A DNA stretch of 64,000 nt from the NCBI GenBank assembly GCA_003202005.1, contig QJJF01000004.1:124001-188000 (forward strand), in the 5' to 3' direction. Shown piece by piece: positions 50,565-60,389 of this stretch. Position 1 is the stretch's first letter, and each line of letters opens with the position of its first letter. The notes under the pieces are model-generated. The model was not told the DNA's origin. It worked only from the letters and a program-made list of their open reading frames with translations, and ran no database searches. The DNA comes from Williamsia faeni. GTDB lineage: Bacteria > Actinomycetota > Actinomycetes > Mycobacteriales > Mycobacteriaceae. Position numbers and translations under genes: made by a program.

Positions 50565-51361
50565 AAGTCGTCCGCGGTGACAACCAGCGGTTTCGGATCG
50601 GCGGAGAGAACGACGTCACTGCCCTCGGTCGCCGCCGATGACGCCGGCAGCGACCAGGGAAGTGGAAGCACCGGCAGTGTTTTGGAGAACTGGGCCAGCA
50701 CGGCGGGCACCTGCAGCGGCGAGAGGTCGGAGTCGACGTGGTCGGCGGAGCCCGAATAGATGCCGGTGGCGTCGACCCGGAGCGCGCCGCCGCGGATCGA
50801 CAGATCCGCGGACACGCTTACTTTTCGGCTGTCGGAGCCCTGACTGTGATGGAGATTACCCACTTTGGGCAAAGTGACCGTCCCGGTCAGAATGATGCCG
50901 GAACTGGCAGAAAGGATGCCGTCGCCCGGGCCGCCTCCACCGGCCGTGTCCTCGGGTGCCGGGGTTGTCACGGTGAGGTCGTCGATGCCCAGGAAGCGGC
51001 CCAGGTTCACCGAATCGATCTTCAGCGAGCCGCTCACCTTGTCGACCCGCAACTCGGTCCGTTCGCCGATGAGCCACGCACCCCCGGCCCGATGTACCCC
51101 GGACAGATTCGAGCGGAGGTCCCCTCGACGGTCATTTCCCAGGTCAGTGCCCCTGGCGGTGATACCGATCCGGTCGTACTCGTCGCTCAGGGCAGCTGCG
51201 ATGAACGGGAACCCCGCGATTGTCACCTCCGGGTCGAACTCCAATTCAGAGGCGGCGCGCAGGGCTCGTGAGTAGTGACGTTCGGCGTAGGCGGCGGTCG
51301 CGAAATCGATTCCGACCGCCGCGAGGACCACGATGAGCACCCCGGCCAGCAGTTTGCGCAC
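50549..51361 (-). CDS. LmeA-like phospholipid-binding protein (DUF2993)
   Basis: Exported protein of 270 residues with an N-terminal signal/anchor helix (LLAGVLIVVLAAVGIDFATA). The DUF2993 fold follows, with its conserved VTIAGFPFIAAALSDEYDRIGITARG. The M. tuberculosis neighbour of glnR (Rv0817c) is of the same family; the mycobacterial homologue LmeA binds phospholipids and is needed for lipomannan elongation. Its role here is inferred from family. It is divergent from glnR. The stop codon lies in a 24-bp tandem duplication. Confidence 0.83.
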   Translation of the reverse strand: MRKLLAGVLIVVLAAVGIDFATAAYAERHYSRALRAASELEFDPEVTIAGFPFIAAALSDEYDRIGITARGTDLGNDRRGDLRSNLSGVHRAGGAWLIGERTELRVDKVSGSLKIDSVNLGRFLGIDDLTVTTPAPEDTAGGGGPGDGILSASSGIILTGTVTLPKVGNLHHSQGSDSRKVSVSADLSIRGGALRVDATGIYSGSADHVDSDLSPLQVPAVLAQFSKTLPVLPLPWSLPASSAATEGSDVVLSADPKPLVVTADDFWQGP

Positions 51362-51466
51362 CGAAACCCTTCTTTATGTGGACTTTGCCCCAACAGCCAC
51401 AAAGTTGACGATCGCGGATCGGCTGGTATCGGGGGTCTTGTTAACGGGCGACGACCGGTTTGGCGC

Positions 51467-51520
51467 TATTCTGACATCTGTCTCGCACACGTTGGTAAGG
51501 CAGCGTACATAATTACGTAC
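51467..51520 (+). promoter_or_regulatory. glnR promoter region with palindrome
   Basis: TATTCT (51467-51472) is a candidate -10. Downstream lies GTACATAATTACGTAC (51505-51520), a near-perfect palindrome in what would be the 5' leader of glnR. GGAG at 51531-51534 is the ribosome-binding site for GTG 51540. The palindrome may be an autoregulatory site. Confidence 0.4.
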
Positions 51521-51539
51521 ATCCGAGATCGGAGTGTTT

Positions 51540-52331
51540 GTGGATCTCTTGTTACTGACAGCCGATCCCACCCCTGAGTCTGTGTTGCCGTCGTTGTCAC
51601 TGCTGGCTCATACCGTCCGCGTCGCACCCACCGAGGTGTCGTCGCTGATGGAAGCCGGCAACGCAGACGTGGCCATCGTCGATGCGCGTTCTGACCTAGC
51701 GGCCGCGCGTGGTCTTTGCCGGCTGCTGGGGAGTACGGGTTCATCGGTGCCCGTTGTTGCTGTGTTGACCGAGGGTGGGCTCGTCGCCGTGAACTCGGAG
51801 TGGGGTCTTGACGACTTCCTCCTGCCGGACACCGGGCCGGCCGAACTCGATGCGCGACTTCGCCTGCTGGTGGTGCGTAGTCGGGGTGTCACCGCGGAAG
51901 AAGCGAGTGGCAAGGTCACACTCGGCGACCTCGTCATCGATGAGGGCACGTACACCGCGCGGTTGCGGGGACGGCCCCTTGATCTGACGTACAAAGAGTT
52001 CGAGTTGCTCAAGTACCTCGCGCACAATGCCGGTCGGGTGTTCACTCGCGCGCAGCTCCTTCAGGAGGTGTGGGGGTACGACTTCTTCGGCGGCACCCGG
52101 ACCGTGGACGTGCACGTGCGACGTCTGCGCGCCAAGCTCGGTGCCGAGCACGAGGCGCTGATCGGCACCGTGCGCAACGTCGGCTACAAGGCGGTGCGTC
52201 CGAGCCGTGGTGGTCGTGCCACCGAATCGAACGAAAATGTCACGGACGGAACCGAATTGGGTGATCTGGCAGGCCCCGATGAGGTCGAGTACCCGGATCC
52301 GGAGTTCAGTTCCAGCAACAATGGGAGCTGA
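51540..52331 (+). CDS. glnR: Nitrogen regulator GlnR (OmpR-type, atypical receiver)
   Basis: DNA-binding global regulator of nitrogen metabolism in actinomycetes, 263 residues. The receiver-like domain has the conserved Asp in VAIVDARSD but lacks the acidic pair and the Thr/Lys of phosphorylatable receivers, as is characteristic for GlnR. The winged-helix DNA-binding domain spans about residues 125-225 ([28 protein letters not shown], then [14 protein letters not shown]). The C-terminal 40 residues are acidic and variable. No kinase gene is nearby, as usual. GTG 51540 has GGAG 5 nt upstream. mshD starts 1 nt after its stop codon, as at Rv0818-Rv0819. Confidence 0.93.
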   Translation: MDLLLLTADPTPESVLPSLSLLAHTVRVAPTEVSSLMEAGNADVAIVDARSDLAAARGLCRLLGSTGSSVPVVAVLTEGGLVAVNSEWGLDDFLLPDTGPAELDARLRLLVVRSRGVTAEEASGKVTLGDLVIDEGTYTARLRGRPLDLTYKEFELLKYLAHNAGRVFTRAQLLQEVWGYDFFGGTRTVDVHVRRLRAKLGAEHEALIGTVRNVGYKAVRPSRGGRATESNENVTDGTELGDLAGPDEVEYPDPEFSSSNNGS

Positions 52332-52332
52332 C

Positions 52333-53190
52333 ATGGGCAGTCCGGAATTCACCCGGCGAATCACAGACATTCTCGAGGCCGCGACACTGGCTGATGGCGT
52401 CGCGCCGCTGGGGGAGCAGGCCGTCAAAGGTGTCGGTCGCCCGGGCGTCGTCGAGGTCACCGTCGCCGACGCCGAACTGATCGTCGGGTACGCCAACGTG
52501 ACACCGGCGCGCGACGGCGAGCCGGCGATGATCGAGCTCGTGGTCGATCCGCACCACCGACGCCGGGGTCATGGCAGACGGTTGCTGGACGAGACACTCG
52601 AACGGGTCACCGGCGCTGTCCGGGTCTGGGCCCACGGCGATCTGCCCGCGGCGCAAGCGCTGGCCGCGGCGTCCGGACTCACGTCCAAGCGGCAATTGCT
52701 GCAGTTGCGCCGGCCACTGCCGGATCCGGCCTTACCCGAGCTGGTCGTTCCCGGCGATCTCGTGCTCCGGACGTATGCCGGACCATCCGACGACGCCGAG
52801 ATCCTGCGGGTCAACAACGTGGCTTTTGCCTGGCATCCGGAACAGGGTGGCTGGGGATCGCAGCAGATCGACGAACGCACGGGCTCGCCCTGGTTTGATC
52901 CGGCCGGGTTGTTCCTGGCCTTCGATGCCGCTGATCCGGACCGGCTGCTCGGATTCCACTGGACCAAAGTTCACGCGGAGTCACTCGGCGAGGTGTACAT
53001 CGTCGGAGTCGACACCGCGGCGCAAGGCCGGGGGCTCGGTCGACTCCTGACTCTCGCCGGGCTGCACTATCTTGCCGACCGGGGCCTCGGCGAAGTCGAG
53101 CTCTACGTCGAAGGTGATAACACCGCAGCTCTGAACACGTACGGGAAGCTCGGATTCGGGCAATACGCGATCGATGTGGCTTACGGCTGA
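52333..53190 (+). CDS. mshD: Mycothiol synthase (MshD)
   Basis: Last enzyme of mycothiol synthesis: acetyl-CoA-dependent N-acetylation of Cys-GlcN-Ins. It has 285 residues in two GNAT domains: the N-terminal with VVDPHHRRRGHGRRLLDETL and the catalytic C-terminal with GEVYIVGVDTAAQGRGLGRLLTLAGLHYL (pyrophosphate-binding Q/RxxGxG/A). The substrate segment FAWHPEQGGW is typical of MshD. The start ATG 52333 has GGGAG 5 nt upstream. Its presence confirms a mycothiol-producing actinomycete. Confidence 0.95.
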   Translation: MGSPEFTRRITDILEAATLADGVAPLGEQAVKGVGRPGVVEVTVADAELIVGYANVTPARDGEPAMIELVVDPHHRRRGHGRRLLDETLERVTGAVRVWAHGDLPAAQALAAASGLTSKRQLLQLRRPLPDPALPELVVPGDLVLRTYAGPSDDAEILRVNNVAFAWHPEQGGWGSQQIDERTGSPWFDPAGLFLAFDAADPDRLLGFHWTKVHAESLGEVYIVGVDTAAQGRGLGRLLTLAGLHYLADRGLGEVELYVEGDNTAALNTYGKLGFGQYAIDVAYG

Positions 53191-53230
53191 CCGAATTTCA
53201 GGTGTCGGGCAAATCACTGGTCGTCGTCCA

Positions 53231-53323
53231 GGTGACACAAAGGTGAACAGTGAATGGCCACCTCGAATTTTTCCTGCGGGCGAAGCGTTCCCGGGTCGAT
53301 GTTGTATTCATCTGCGGTTCACC
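53231..53323. promoter_or_regulatory. Pho-box-like repeats upstream of pstS
   Basis: Two sets of 11-bp-spaced repeats lie in the 248-bp gap. GGTGACA/GGTGAAC at 53231 and 53242 (reverse orientation) and ATTCATC/GTTCACC at 53306 and 53317 (forward orientation) resemble the actinobacterial PhoP/RegX3 box (GTTCACC direct repeats, 11-bp period). They are plausible sites for phosphate-starvation induction of pst. Confidence 0.5.
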
Positions 53324-53438
53324 GCGCGTAGGTAATCCAGACATGACCGACCTCTAGCTTTCAACGAGTGACGCTTTGAGCGTCGGGGTGACTGCTCGAA
53401 TCGCGAGATGTCACGGAAAGTCCATGGAGGAGTCTTCG

Positions 53439-54491
53439 GTGAGAATGAAGTCAAGTGCTGCGCTCGTCAGTGCGGCTGCGGTTGCGGCTCTGGTTCTGTC
53501 AGCGTGTGGCAGCGAAGAAAGCGGCGGCACCATCAGCGGTGAAGGTTCGACCGCACAGCAGAAGGCAATGGAGCATTTCCAGCCGATCGTCGCCGACAAC
53601 GGCGGCAACGTCCTCAACTACACGGGTTCGGGTTCGGGCGACGGCGTCGCCAAGTTCCTGAGCGGCGATGTCGACTTCGCCGGATCGGACTCGGCCCTCA
53701 AAGACGACGAGATCACCAAGGCCCAGACCCGCTGCGGCGGCAACGAAGCCTGGAACCTCCCGATGGTCGCCGGACCTGTTGCCGTCGCCTACAACTTGTC
53801 CGGCGTCGACAATCTCGTCCTGAACCCGACCGTGCTGGCCGGGATCTTCGACTCGAAGATCACAACCTGGAACGCTCCTGAGATCGCCGCCTTGAACCCG
53901 GGCGTCACTCTGCCGAGCACCCCGATCGTGCCGGTGCACCGAAGCGACAGCTCGGGCACCACTGACAACTTCCAGCGCTTCCTGCAGAATGCGGCTCCGC
54001 AGGCCTGGCCGTACGAGCATGACAAGGCGTTCAAGGGCCAGGGCGGCTCGGCCGCGGCCAAGTCGACCGGCGTCGGCGACACCGTCAAGAAAACCCCGGG
54101 ATCGGTCACTTACGTCGAGTGGGGCTTCGCCGAGGAGAACCAGCTGGGTGTCGCGGGCATCGACTTCGGCGCCGGCGCGACGGAGCTGACCGCCGACACA
54201 TCGGCCAAGGCGCTCGACGGGGTCACCTTCAAGGACCCGGGTTCCAACAACCTGGTCGTCGACACCGACTCACTGTTCGCGATGAAGGAGCCGGGTGCAT
54301 ACCCGCTGCTGCTGACGACGTACGAGATCGTGTGCTCGAAAGGTTATGAGGGCGACATCGCGACGACCACCAAGGACGTCTTCACGACTATTCTGAACCA
54401 GGGCCAAGAGGGCCTGGCCGAGCTCGGTTACACCCCGCTGCCCGAGGCGTTCAAGGCCAAGCTGCAGACGTCCATCGACGCACTGTCCTGA
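53439..54491 (+). CDS. pstS: Phosphate-binding lipoprotein PstS
   Basis: Substrate-binding lipoprotein of the high-affinity phosphate ABC importer, 350 residues. The signal peptide ends in the lipobox LVLSACGS, so Cys is lipidated and the protein is anchored outside the membrane. The phosphate-site motifs GEGSTAQQKAMEHF, FAGSDSALKDDE and PVHRSDSSGTTDNFQRFL are visible. GTG 53439 has GGAGGAG 6 nt upstream; ATG 53445 is possible. It is first in pstSCAB, with Pho-box-like repeats upstream. Confidence 0.95.
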   Translation: MRMKSSAALVSAAAVAALVLSACGSEESGGTISGEGSTAQQKAMEHFQPIVADNGGNVLNYTGSGSGDGVAKFLSGDVDFAGSDSALKDDEITKAQTRCGGNEAWNLPMVAGPVAVAYNLSGVDNLVLNPTVLAGIFDSKITTWNAPEIAALNPGVTLPSTPIVPVHRSDSSGTTDNFQRFLQNAAPQAWPYEHDKAFKGQGGSAAAKSTGVGDTVKKTPGSVTYVEWGFAEENQLGVAGIDFGAGATELTADTSAKALDGVTFKDPGSNNLVVDTDSLFAMKEPGAYPLLLTTYEIVCSKGYEGDIATTTKDVFTTILNQGQEGLAELGYTPLPEAFKAKLQTSIDALS

Positions 54492-54535
54492 TCGAGTAGG
54501 TGAGGGCGACCGTAGAGAAACAGCGGTAGAAGACG

Positions 54536-55588
54536 ATGACAGAGATTGACGATACGACGAGTGCGAAAGGGCCTATGAGCTCCTCGACGACTCAGCCAGA
54601 TACCACCACCGGCGGTGGGCCGGCCGAACCACAAGGGTCTGAAATCAGGACCAACGGTTCGGCGATTCGATTGGGAGACAGGGTCTTCCGGACTCTGTCG
54701 GTCGGTTCCGGCATCTTCATCTCGGTGATCATCGGTTTGATCGCGCTGTTCCTGGTAGTCCAGGCGGTCCCCTCACTGCTCGAAAACGAAGAGAACTTCT
54801 TCACCTACTCCGGGCCGTGGTCCACCGATCCCGGCGATATGAAGTTCGGCATCCTGGGCCTGCTCTATGCGACCCTGGTCGTGTCTTTCATCGCCTTGGT
54901 CCTGGCGATGCCGATTGCGTTGGGTATCTCGATCTTCCTGACGGAATATGCCCCTAGACGGCTGGTCAGTCCGATCGCGTACACGATCGACCTGCTGGCC
55001 GCAGTGCCTTCGATCGTGTACGGCCTGTGGGGCATCCTGGTCCTCGGACCAGCGTTGGTGCCTGTCAACGAATGGTTGGTGGACAACCTCGGATTCATGC
55101 CGTTCTTCCAGGAACCGAGTCAGGTCAGCAACATGTCGACCGGTGGCACGATGCTCACCGCAGGCATCGTCCTGGCCGTGATGATCCTGCCGATCATCAC
55201 GTCGGTGACCCGAGAGGTGTTCGTACAGACGCCGGTTGGCCACCGGGAGGCGGCGCTGGCACTCGGTGCCACGAAGTTCGAGGTCGTTCGGGTGGCGGTC
55301 ATCCCGTTCGGGTTCTCCGGCTACATCAGCGGGTCGATGCTCGGCCTGGGCCGCGCCCTCGGCGAAACGATGGCGCTGTTGCTCATCATCTCGACCGCGG
55401 GCCCGATTGACTTCAACCTCATGGAGAGCGGCGAAACCTTCGCGACCAAGATCGCCAACAACGCCGCCGAGTTCGACTCACCGTCGAAGACCGGTGCATA
55501 CATCTCCGCCGGCCTGGCGCTGTTCGTTCTGACCTTCATCGTGAACTCTGCGGCACGGGCCGTCATCAGCGGAAAGAAGGCCAAGTGA
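54536..55588 (+). CDS. pstC: Phosphate ABC transporter permease PstC
   Basis: Membrane subunit of 350 residues with about six helices. A 55-residue hydrophilic N-terminus precedes helix 1. The binding-protein-dependent permease EAA loop is GHREAALALGATKFEVVRVAVIPFGFSG. Conserved PstC Arg/Glu residues occur in the FLTEYAPRRLV and REVFVQTP segments. It lies 44 bp after pstS and 1 bp before pstA. Confidence 0.95.
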   Translation: MTEIDDTTSAKGPMSSSTTQPDTTTGGGPAEPQGSEIRTNGSAIRLGDRVFRTLSVGSGIFISVIIGLIALFLVVQAVPSLLENEENFFTYSGPWSTDPGDMKFGILGLLYATLVVSFIALVLAMPIALGISIFLTEYAPRRLVSPIAYTIDLLAAVPSIVYGLWGILVLGPALVPVNEWLVDNLGFMPFFQEPSQVSNMSTGGTMLTAGIVLAVMILPIITSVTREVFVQTPVGHREAALALGATKFEVVRVAVIPFGFSGYISGSMLGLGRALGETMALLLIISTAGPIDFNLMESGETFATKIANNAAEFDSPSKTGAYISAGLALFVLTFIVNSAARAVISGKKAK

Positions 55589-55589
55589 C

Positions 55590-56483
55590 ATGACCACCCT
55601 CGACGCGAGTACTGCACCGGTCAAACGCACACCGTCGGGTTTCACCCCGGTCAAAAAGAGTCGCCAGGTCGGCGACAAGAGCGCCGCTGTACTGGTCACT
55701 GCTGCGGTTGTCATCGCCATGATTCCGCTGATCTGGCTCGTCTGGACCCTGGTGGCCCGAGGATTGGAAGCCATCCTCAGCGCGGAGTGGTGGACCAAGT
55801 CAGAGCTCCGGGGCGGTGCGCTCAACGCGATCATCGGAACACTGGAGCAGACCTTCCTGGCTGCAGTCATCGCTATTCCGATCGGCATCTTCGTCGCGAT
55901 CTATCTGGTGGAGTACGGCAACGGCTCGCCTCTCGCCCGGATCACCACCTTCATGGTCGACATCCTCTCGGGTGTTCCGTCGATCGTCGCAGCACTGTTC
56001 ATCTACGCCGTCTGGCGCACCACGCTCGACCTGCCGCGGTCCGGCTTCGTGGTGTCGCTGGCGCTGGTGCTCCTGATGGCCCCGATCGTGATTCGTTCCA
56101 CCGAGGAGATGCTCAAGATCGTCCCGCAGGATCTGCGCGAGGCCTCGTACGCACTCGGGGTGCCGAAGTGGAAGACGATCGCGAAGATCGTTCTGCCCAC
56201 TGCACTGTCGGGCATCGTCACCGGCGTGATGCTGGCGATAGCGCGAGTGATGGGTGAATCTGCGCCGGTGCTCATCTTGGTCGGCTCGACGAAGGTGATC
56301 AACACCAATCCGTTTGAGGGAAACCAGCAGTCGCTGCCTCTGATGATGGTTCAGCAGTACAACAACGGCCCCAGTGCACTCGACACGGTGTGGGGCGCCG
56401 CACTGACCCTCGTGATCCTGGTGGCGATCGTGTACTTCGGCGCCAAGCTCGTCTCCAAGTTGTTCTCGCCCAAGAAATTCTGA
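55590..56483 (+). CDS. pstA: Phosphate ABC transporter permease PstA
   Basis: Second membrane subunit, 297 residues and about six helices, with IYLVEYGNGSPLARITTFMVDILSGVPSIVA and the EAA loop DLREASYALGVPKWKTIAKIVLPTALSG. It is typical in size and pairs with PstC to form the channel. It is followed by pstB after 64 bp. Confidence 0.95.
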   Translation: MTTLDASTAPVKRTPSGFTPVKKSRQVGDKSAAVLVTAAVVIAMIPLIWLVWTLVARGLEAILSAEWWTKSELRGGALNAIIGTLEQTFLAAVIAIPIGIFVAIYLVEYGNGSPLARITTFMVDILSGVPSIVAALFIYAVWRTTLDLPRSGFVVSLALVLLMAPIVIRSTEEMLKIVPQDLREASYALGVPKWKTIAKIVLPTALSGIVTGVMLAIARVMGESAPVLILVGSTKVINTNPFEGNQQSLPLMMVQQYNNGPSALDTVWGAALTLVILVAIVYFGAKLVSKLFSPKKF

Positions 56484-56547
56484 CGAACACTGAAGCGACA
56501 CCCAACCCCCGACGTCACCAGCTCGTAGCGAACGAAAGAACAGATCC

Positions 56548-57324
<777 letters not shown>

Positions 57325-57387
57325 TCCGAACGGCTGCCGTCCGGCCCGAGCCGGAACATCGCCGCCGTCATAAGCGATGATGGGGGA

Positions 57388-58770
57388 GTGACGGTCAAAC
57401 ATCCGGTCAGCGTGCTGCCTGGCCGTGGCATCGCGCTCCGGCGCGGGCCCTCGTTGCTCCTCATCGCTGCCGATCCGATGAAAACCAGTGCGACACTCAC
57501 CGATCTCGCGCGGATCGCCACCGAGCCGCTGGGGGAGTCCAGGGCAGAAGGTTCGCGGATGCGTTCGCTGACGAAGTGGCTGCTGGCCAACGAGGACAGC
57601 AGCCCCGACTTCGCGGTCATCTCGACCGATCAGCACGGTGGGCTCGAGGTATTTCTCTACGGCGGTGCTACCGCCCGGATGTATGTCACCGAACTCGCAT
57701 CGCCAGAGGTGGTGCGCGGTGCCGACTCCGGGTTCCTGGTCCAGCGCAGCTATCCCAGCAGCCTCTACGCGATCGCGGTCACGATCGACGAGACGGACCC
57801 GCTCGCCGGCGGACCGATCGGTGCCGCCGGGATTGCGCCGTCGCACATCTTCTCCCTGGAGAAGGGCGCTGCCCCGGGCGCCGGGATGATCCTGTGGCCG
57901 TCGGCGTCGCCATCGACAGATAGTGCGGTGTACGTGATTCCGGCGACCTCGCCGGTGGTCGATGCGGCCGACTCGACGCCTCTGATGGTCGGCGCCACCG
58001 GTAGCGATGCCGAAACACGTTTGGTACCACCGATTTTGTCTGTTCGCCTCGACGATCTGGATGAGGCCACGCAGAGTACCCGCAGCCCACTGCCCATTGT
58101 CGGCGGTCCGCGCAAACCCGGGAAGCTGCGGCAGGGTGTCGCCGAACCGACGCTGGTTCCGCCGCAGGATGTGCTGGACGACGCGCTGTCTTCGGCCCCG
58201 ACTGACGTCGCCAATCGTCCCGTCAAAGTCGGCAGCTCGAGAGTGTCGGCTCGTGATCAGAAGGTTCAGATCCACGGATTGCTCTGTGCCAACGGACATA
58301 TCAACGATCCGAGATTGCCGTTGTGTACCCGCTGCGGTATCCGGATCGACCGGCGTACCGGCGCGTTGGTGCAGGGTCCACGTCCGCCCCTGGGTTTGCT
58401 GGTGATCGATGACGGCTCCACGTACGTTGTCGCCGGTGACCTGTTGATCGGCCGCGACCCCGAGCCGATGGTTGCCGGGCGCGGCGGCGTGGCCGCCGAG
58501 GGAATCGGACCGTTGGACCCGATCCGGATCAATGACACGTCCGGATCCATGTCGCGGGCGCATTGTGAACTGCGCCTTGTTGATTGGGAGGTCCGGGTGA
58601 TCGATACGGGCTCCGTGAACGGCACGTATGTCAGGTACCCGCGAGCGCCGGGCTGGATCACGCTGCGGCGTGGGCAGGAAGCTGTGCTCTACCCGGGTTC
58701 GCAGTTGCAGGTTGGCAGTCGATCGCTGCTGTTCGAGTCTCCACACGGGAGGGTGAGCGATGTTCGTTGA
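57388..58770 (+). CDS. FHA-domain protein with zinc ribbon
   Basis: Cytoplasmic protein of 460 residues. The N-terminal ~230 residues have no recognised domain. A short zinc-ribbon-like element follows (LLCANGHINDPRLPLCTRCG: Cys300, His304, Cys313, Cys316). The C-terminal FHA domain, about 337-450, binds phosphothreonine: GRDPE (355-359), SRAHCEL (Ser389, His392) and DTGSVNGTYV (Asn411). The following kinase gene overlaps its end by 11 bp, so the two act together. Zinc-ribbon/FHA proteins of this type appear near secretion or cell-wall genes in actinobacteria; here the pair sits between pstB and phoU, suggesting a signalling role in phosphate control (inference). The GTG start has GGGGGA directly adjoining. 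Confidence 0.82.
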   Translation: MTVKHPVSVLPGRGIALRRGPSLLLIAADPMKTSATLTDLARIATEPLGESRAEGSRMRSLTKWLLANEDSSPDFAVISTDQHGGLEVFLYGGATARMYVTELASPEVVRGADSGFLVQRSYPSSLYAIAVTIDETDPLAGGPIGAAGIAPSHIFSLEKGAAPGAGMILWPSASPSTDSAVYVIPATSPVVDAADSTPLMVGATGSDAETRLVPPILSVRLDDLDEATQSTRSPLPIVGGPRKPGKLRQGVAEPTLVPPQDVLDDALSSAPTDVANRPVKVGSSRVSARDQKVQIHGLLCANGHINDPRLPLCTRCGIRIDRRTGALVQGPRPPLGLLVIDDGSTYVVAGDLLIGRDPEPMVAGRGGVAAEGIGPLDPIRINDTSGSMSRAHCELRLVDWEVRVIDTGSVNGTYVRYPRAPGWITLRRGQEAVLYPGSQLQVGSRSLLFESPHGRVSDVR

Positions 58771-59617
58771 TTCGCCGTCGGGATCGGATGCCCGCAGATC
58801 GCCCGCAGCGGTAGCCGATTACCGGATCATTCGTGCGCTCGGTGCGGGCAGTCACGGGGTGTGCTACCTCGCCCAGGCGCCGGCCCGGCTGTCACTCGAC
58901 GTCGAACATGTTGCCCTGAAAGTCTTTTCGAACCCGGTGGGCGAGGATGCATTTCATCGCGGTGTCCGTGAACTCCGGACATTCTCCGAAGTGCGCTCGC
59001 GGTATCTGCTCGGGTTGATCGAGGTGGCGCTGGGTGATCAGTTCATGTATTCGATGGACTACATCCCGGGGGGATCGATGGCGGCACCGGCCATGCCTCT
59101 GCAACGCGACCAGGCCCTGGCTGTGCTCGAAGGCGCCGCGCGTGGCGCACACGACATGCACGAAGCGGGCCTGGTTCACGGCGACATCAAACCTGCCAAC
59201 GTGATGATCGGCGGAGACGGCGACGGTCCGACGGGAGTTCTCAGTGCGCTGGGCCTGGCGCGGGTGATCACAGCGGCGACCGCGGTCAGTGGCGTCGGAT
59301 CATCGGCCACGCTGGAGTTCGCGGATCCCGATATGCTGGTTGGCCAAACACCGTCGCGGGCAACGGATCTCTGGGCGCTGGGGGCCACGATCCATCGAAC
59401 GATGACCGGCGAAGGGCTCTACGGCGAGCTGCCGGACATGCAACCGCTGGTGGCGATCAGGACGGTGCAGTCGACCAAGCCGAAGCTCAGTGCGGCACTC
59501 TCGCCTGCTGAACGGGATCTGGTGTCGGAATGCCTTGCGCCGCACAGCGATCGGTTCCGTACCGCGGCCGAGCTCGCCGATCGAATCGCCGAGATCAGGG
59601 CCGCGGACGGTCGCTGA
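58760..59617 (+). CDS. Serine/threonine kinase-like protein lacking the DFG aspartate
   Basis: Soluble protein-kinase-fold protein of 285 residues with no membrane or sensor domain. Present: glycine loop GAGSHGVC, VALK Lys54, alphaC Glu71, catalytic loop HGDIKPAN (Asp142, Lys144, Asn147; HRD is HGD) and DLWALG. Missing: the magnesium-binding DFG motif, which reads ALG (Ala163-Leu164-Gly165); the APE region is also degenerate (FADPDML). It is therefore a candidate pseudokinase or a kinase with altered metal binding. GGGAGGG lies 5 nt upstream of the ATG. The 11-bp overlap with the FHA gene implies a stable FHA-pseudokinase pair. Confidence 0.85.
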   Translation: MFVDSPSGSDARRSPAAVADYRIIRALGAGSHGVCYLAQAPARLSLDVEHVALKVFSNPVGEDAFHRGVRELRTFSEVRSRYLLGLIEVALGDQFMYSMDYIPGGSMAAPAMPLQRDQALAVLEGAARGAHDMHEAGLVHGDIKPANVMIGGDGDGPTGVLSALGLARVITAATAVSGVGSSATLEFADPDMLVGQTPSRATDLWALGATIHRTMTGEGLYGELPDMQPLVAIRTVQSTKPKLSAALSPAERDLVSECLAPHSDRFRTAAELADRIAEIRAADGR

Positions 59618-59636
59618 ACGGGTAGGTGCTTGGACG

Positions 59637-60296
59637 TCAGACTTCTGTGAATTGTTCCGGGGTCTGCCCGGTGGCCTGGAAGACCACCCGCCGGCCGATG
59701 AGCACGGCGTGATCCGAGAAGCGCTCGTAGTAGCGGCCGAGGAGCGTGACATCGACTGCGGCGGCAACGCCGTGCTTCCATTCGCGATCCATCAGGACGG
59801 TGAACAGGTGGCGGTGCAGATCATCGAGCGCGTCGTCGTCGTCCTGGAGCTTCAGCGCGTCTTCCGGGTTCTGGGTGTTGAGAACCTCACGCGCGTTGGT
59901 GGCCATGGTGACGGCCAGTCGACCCATCTCGGCGAAGTAGCCGTTGACCTCTTCCGGGAGTGCCTTGGCCGGGTGCCGGCGACGTGCGATCTTCGCGACA
60001 TGAAGCGCCAACGCGCCCATCCGCTCGATGTCGGCGACGATCTGAAATCCGCTGACGATCGCCCGCAGATCGCCGGCGACCGGCGCCTGTAGGGCGAGCA
60101 ACGCAAAAGCGCGTTCTTCGGCCCTGGTCGACAGGACCGTGAGCTGTTCGTGGGCGCCGATGACCTCCTCGGCCACGGTCAGATCTGCCTGAAGCAAGGC
60201 CTGGGTGGAACGCTCCATCGCGGTCCCCGCCAGCTCACACATCTGTCCCAGAACTGCATTCAGTTCTGCCATCTGCTCAATGTACGCACTACGCAT
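59637..60296 (-). CDS. phoU: Phosphate regulator PhoU/PhoY
   Basis: All-helical metal-binding regulator of 219 residues with two PhoU domains ([24 protein letters not shown]..., then [21 protein letters not shown], typical of DxE metal clusters, and [16 protein letters not shown] in the second half). PhoU links the Pst transporter to the SenX3-RegX3 two-component system and persistence in mycobacteria. The corresponding M. tuberculosis gene is phoY2 (Rv0821c). The start MRSAYIEQM is the conserved family N-terminus. It is convergent with the kinase gene. Confidence 0.95.
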   Translation of the reverse strand: MRSAYIEQMAELNAVLGQMCELAGTAMERSTQALLQADLTVAEEVIGAHEQLTVLSTRAEERAFALLALQAPVAGDLRAIVSGFQIVADIERMGALALHVAKIARRRHPAKALPEEVNGYFAEMGRLAVTMATNAREVLNTQNPEDALKLQDDDDALDDLHRHLFTVLMDREWKHGVAAAVDVTLLGRYYERFSDHAVLIGRRVVFQATGQTPEQFTEV

Positions 60297-60389
60297 AAGC
60301 CCACCGTACTGCCATCGAAGGGGCAAATGGTTGTCACGTGGTGAACTGCAAATGAACGCCAGCCATTCAATCGGGCTCGACAACCCCGG

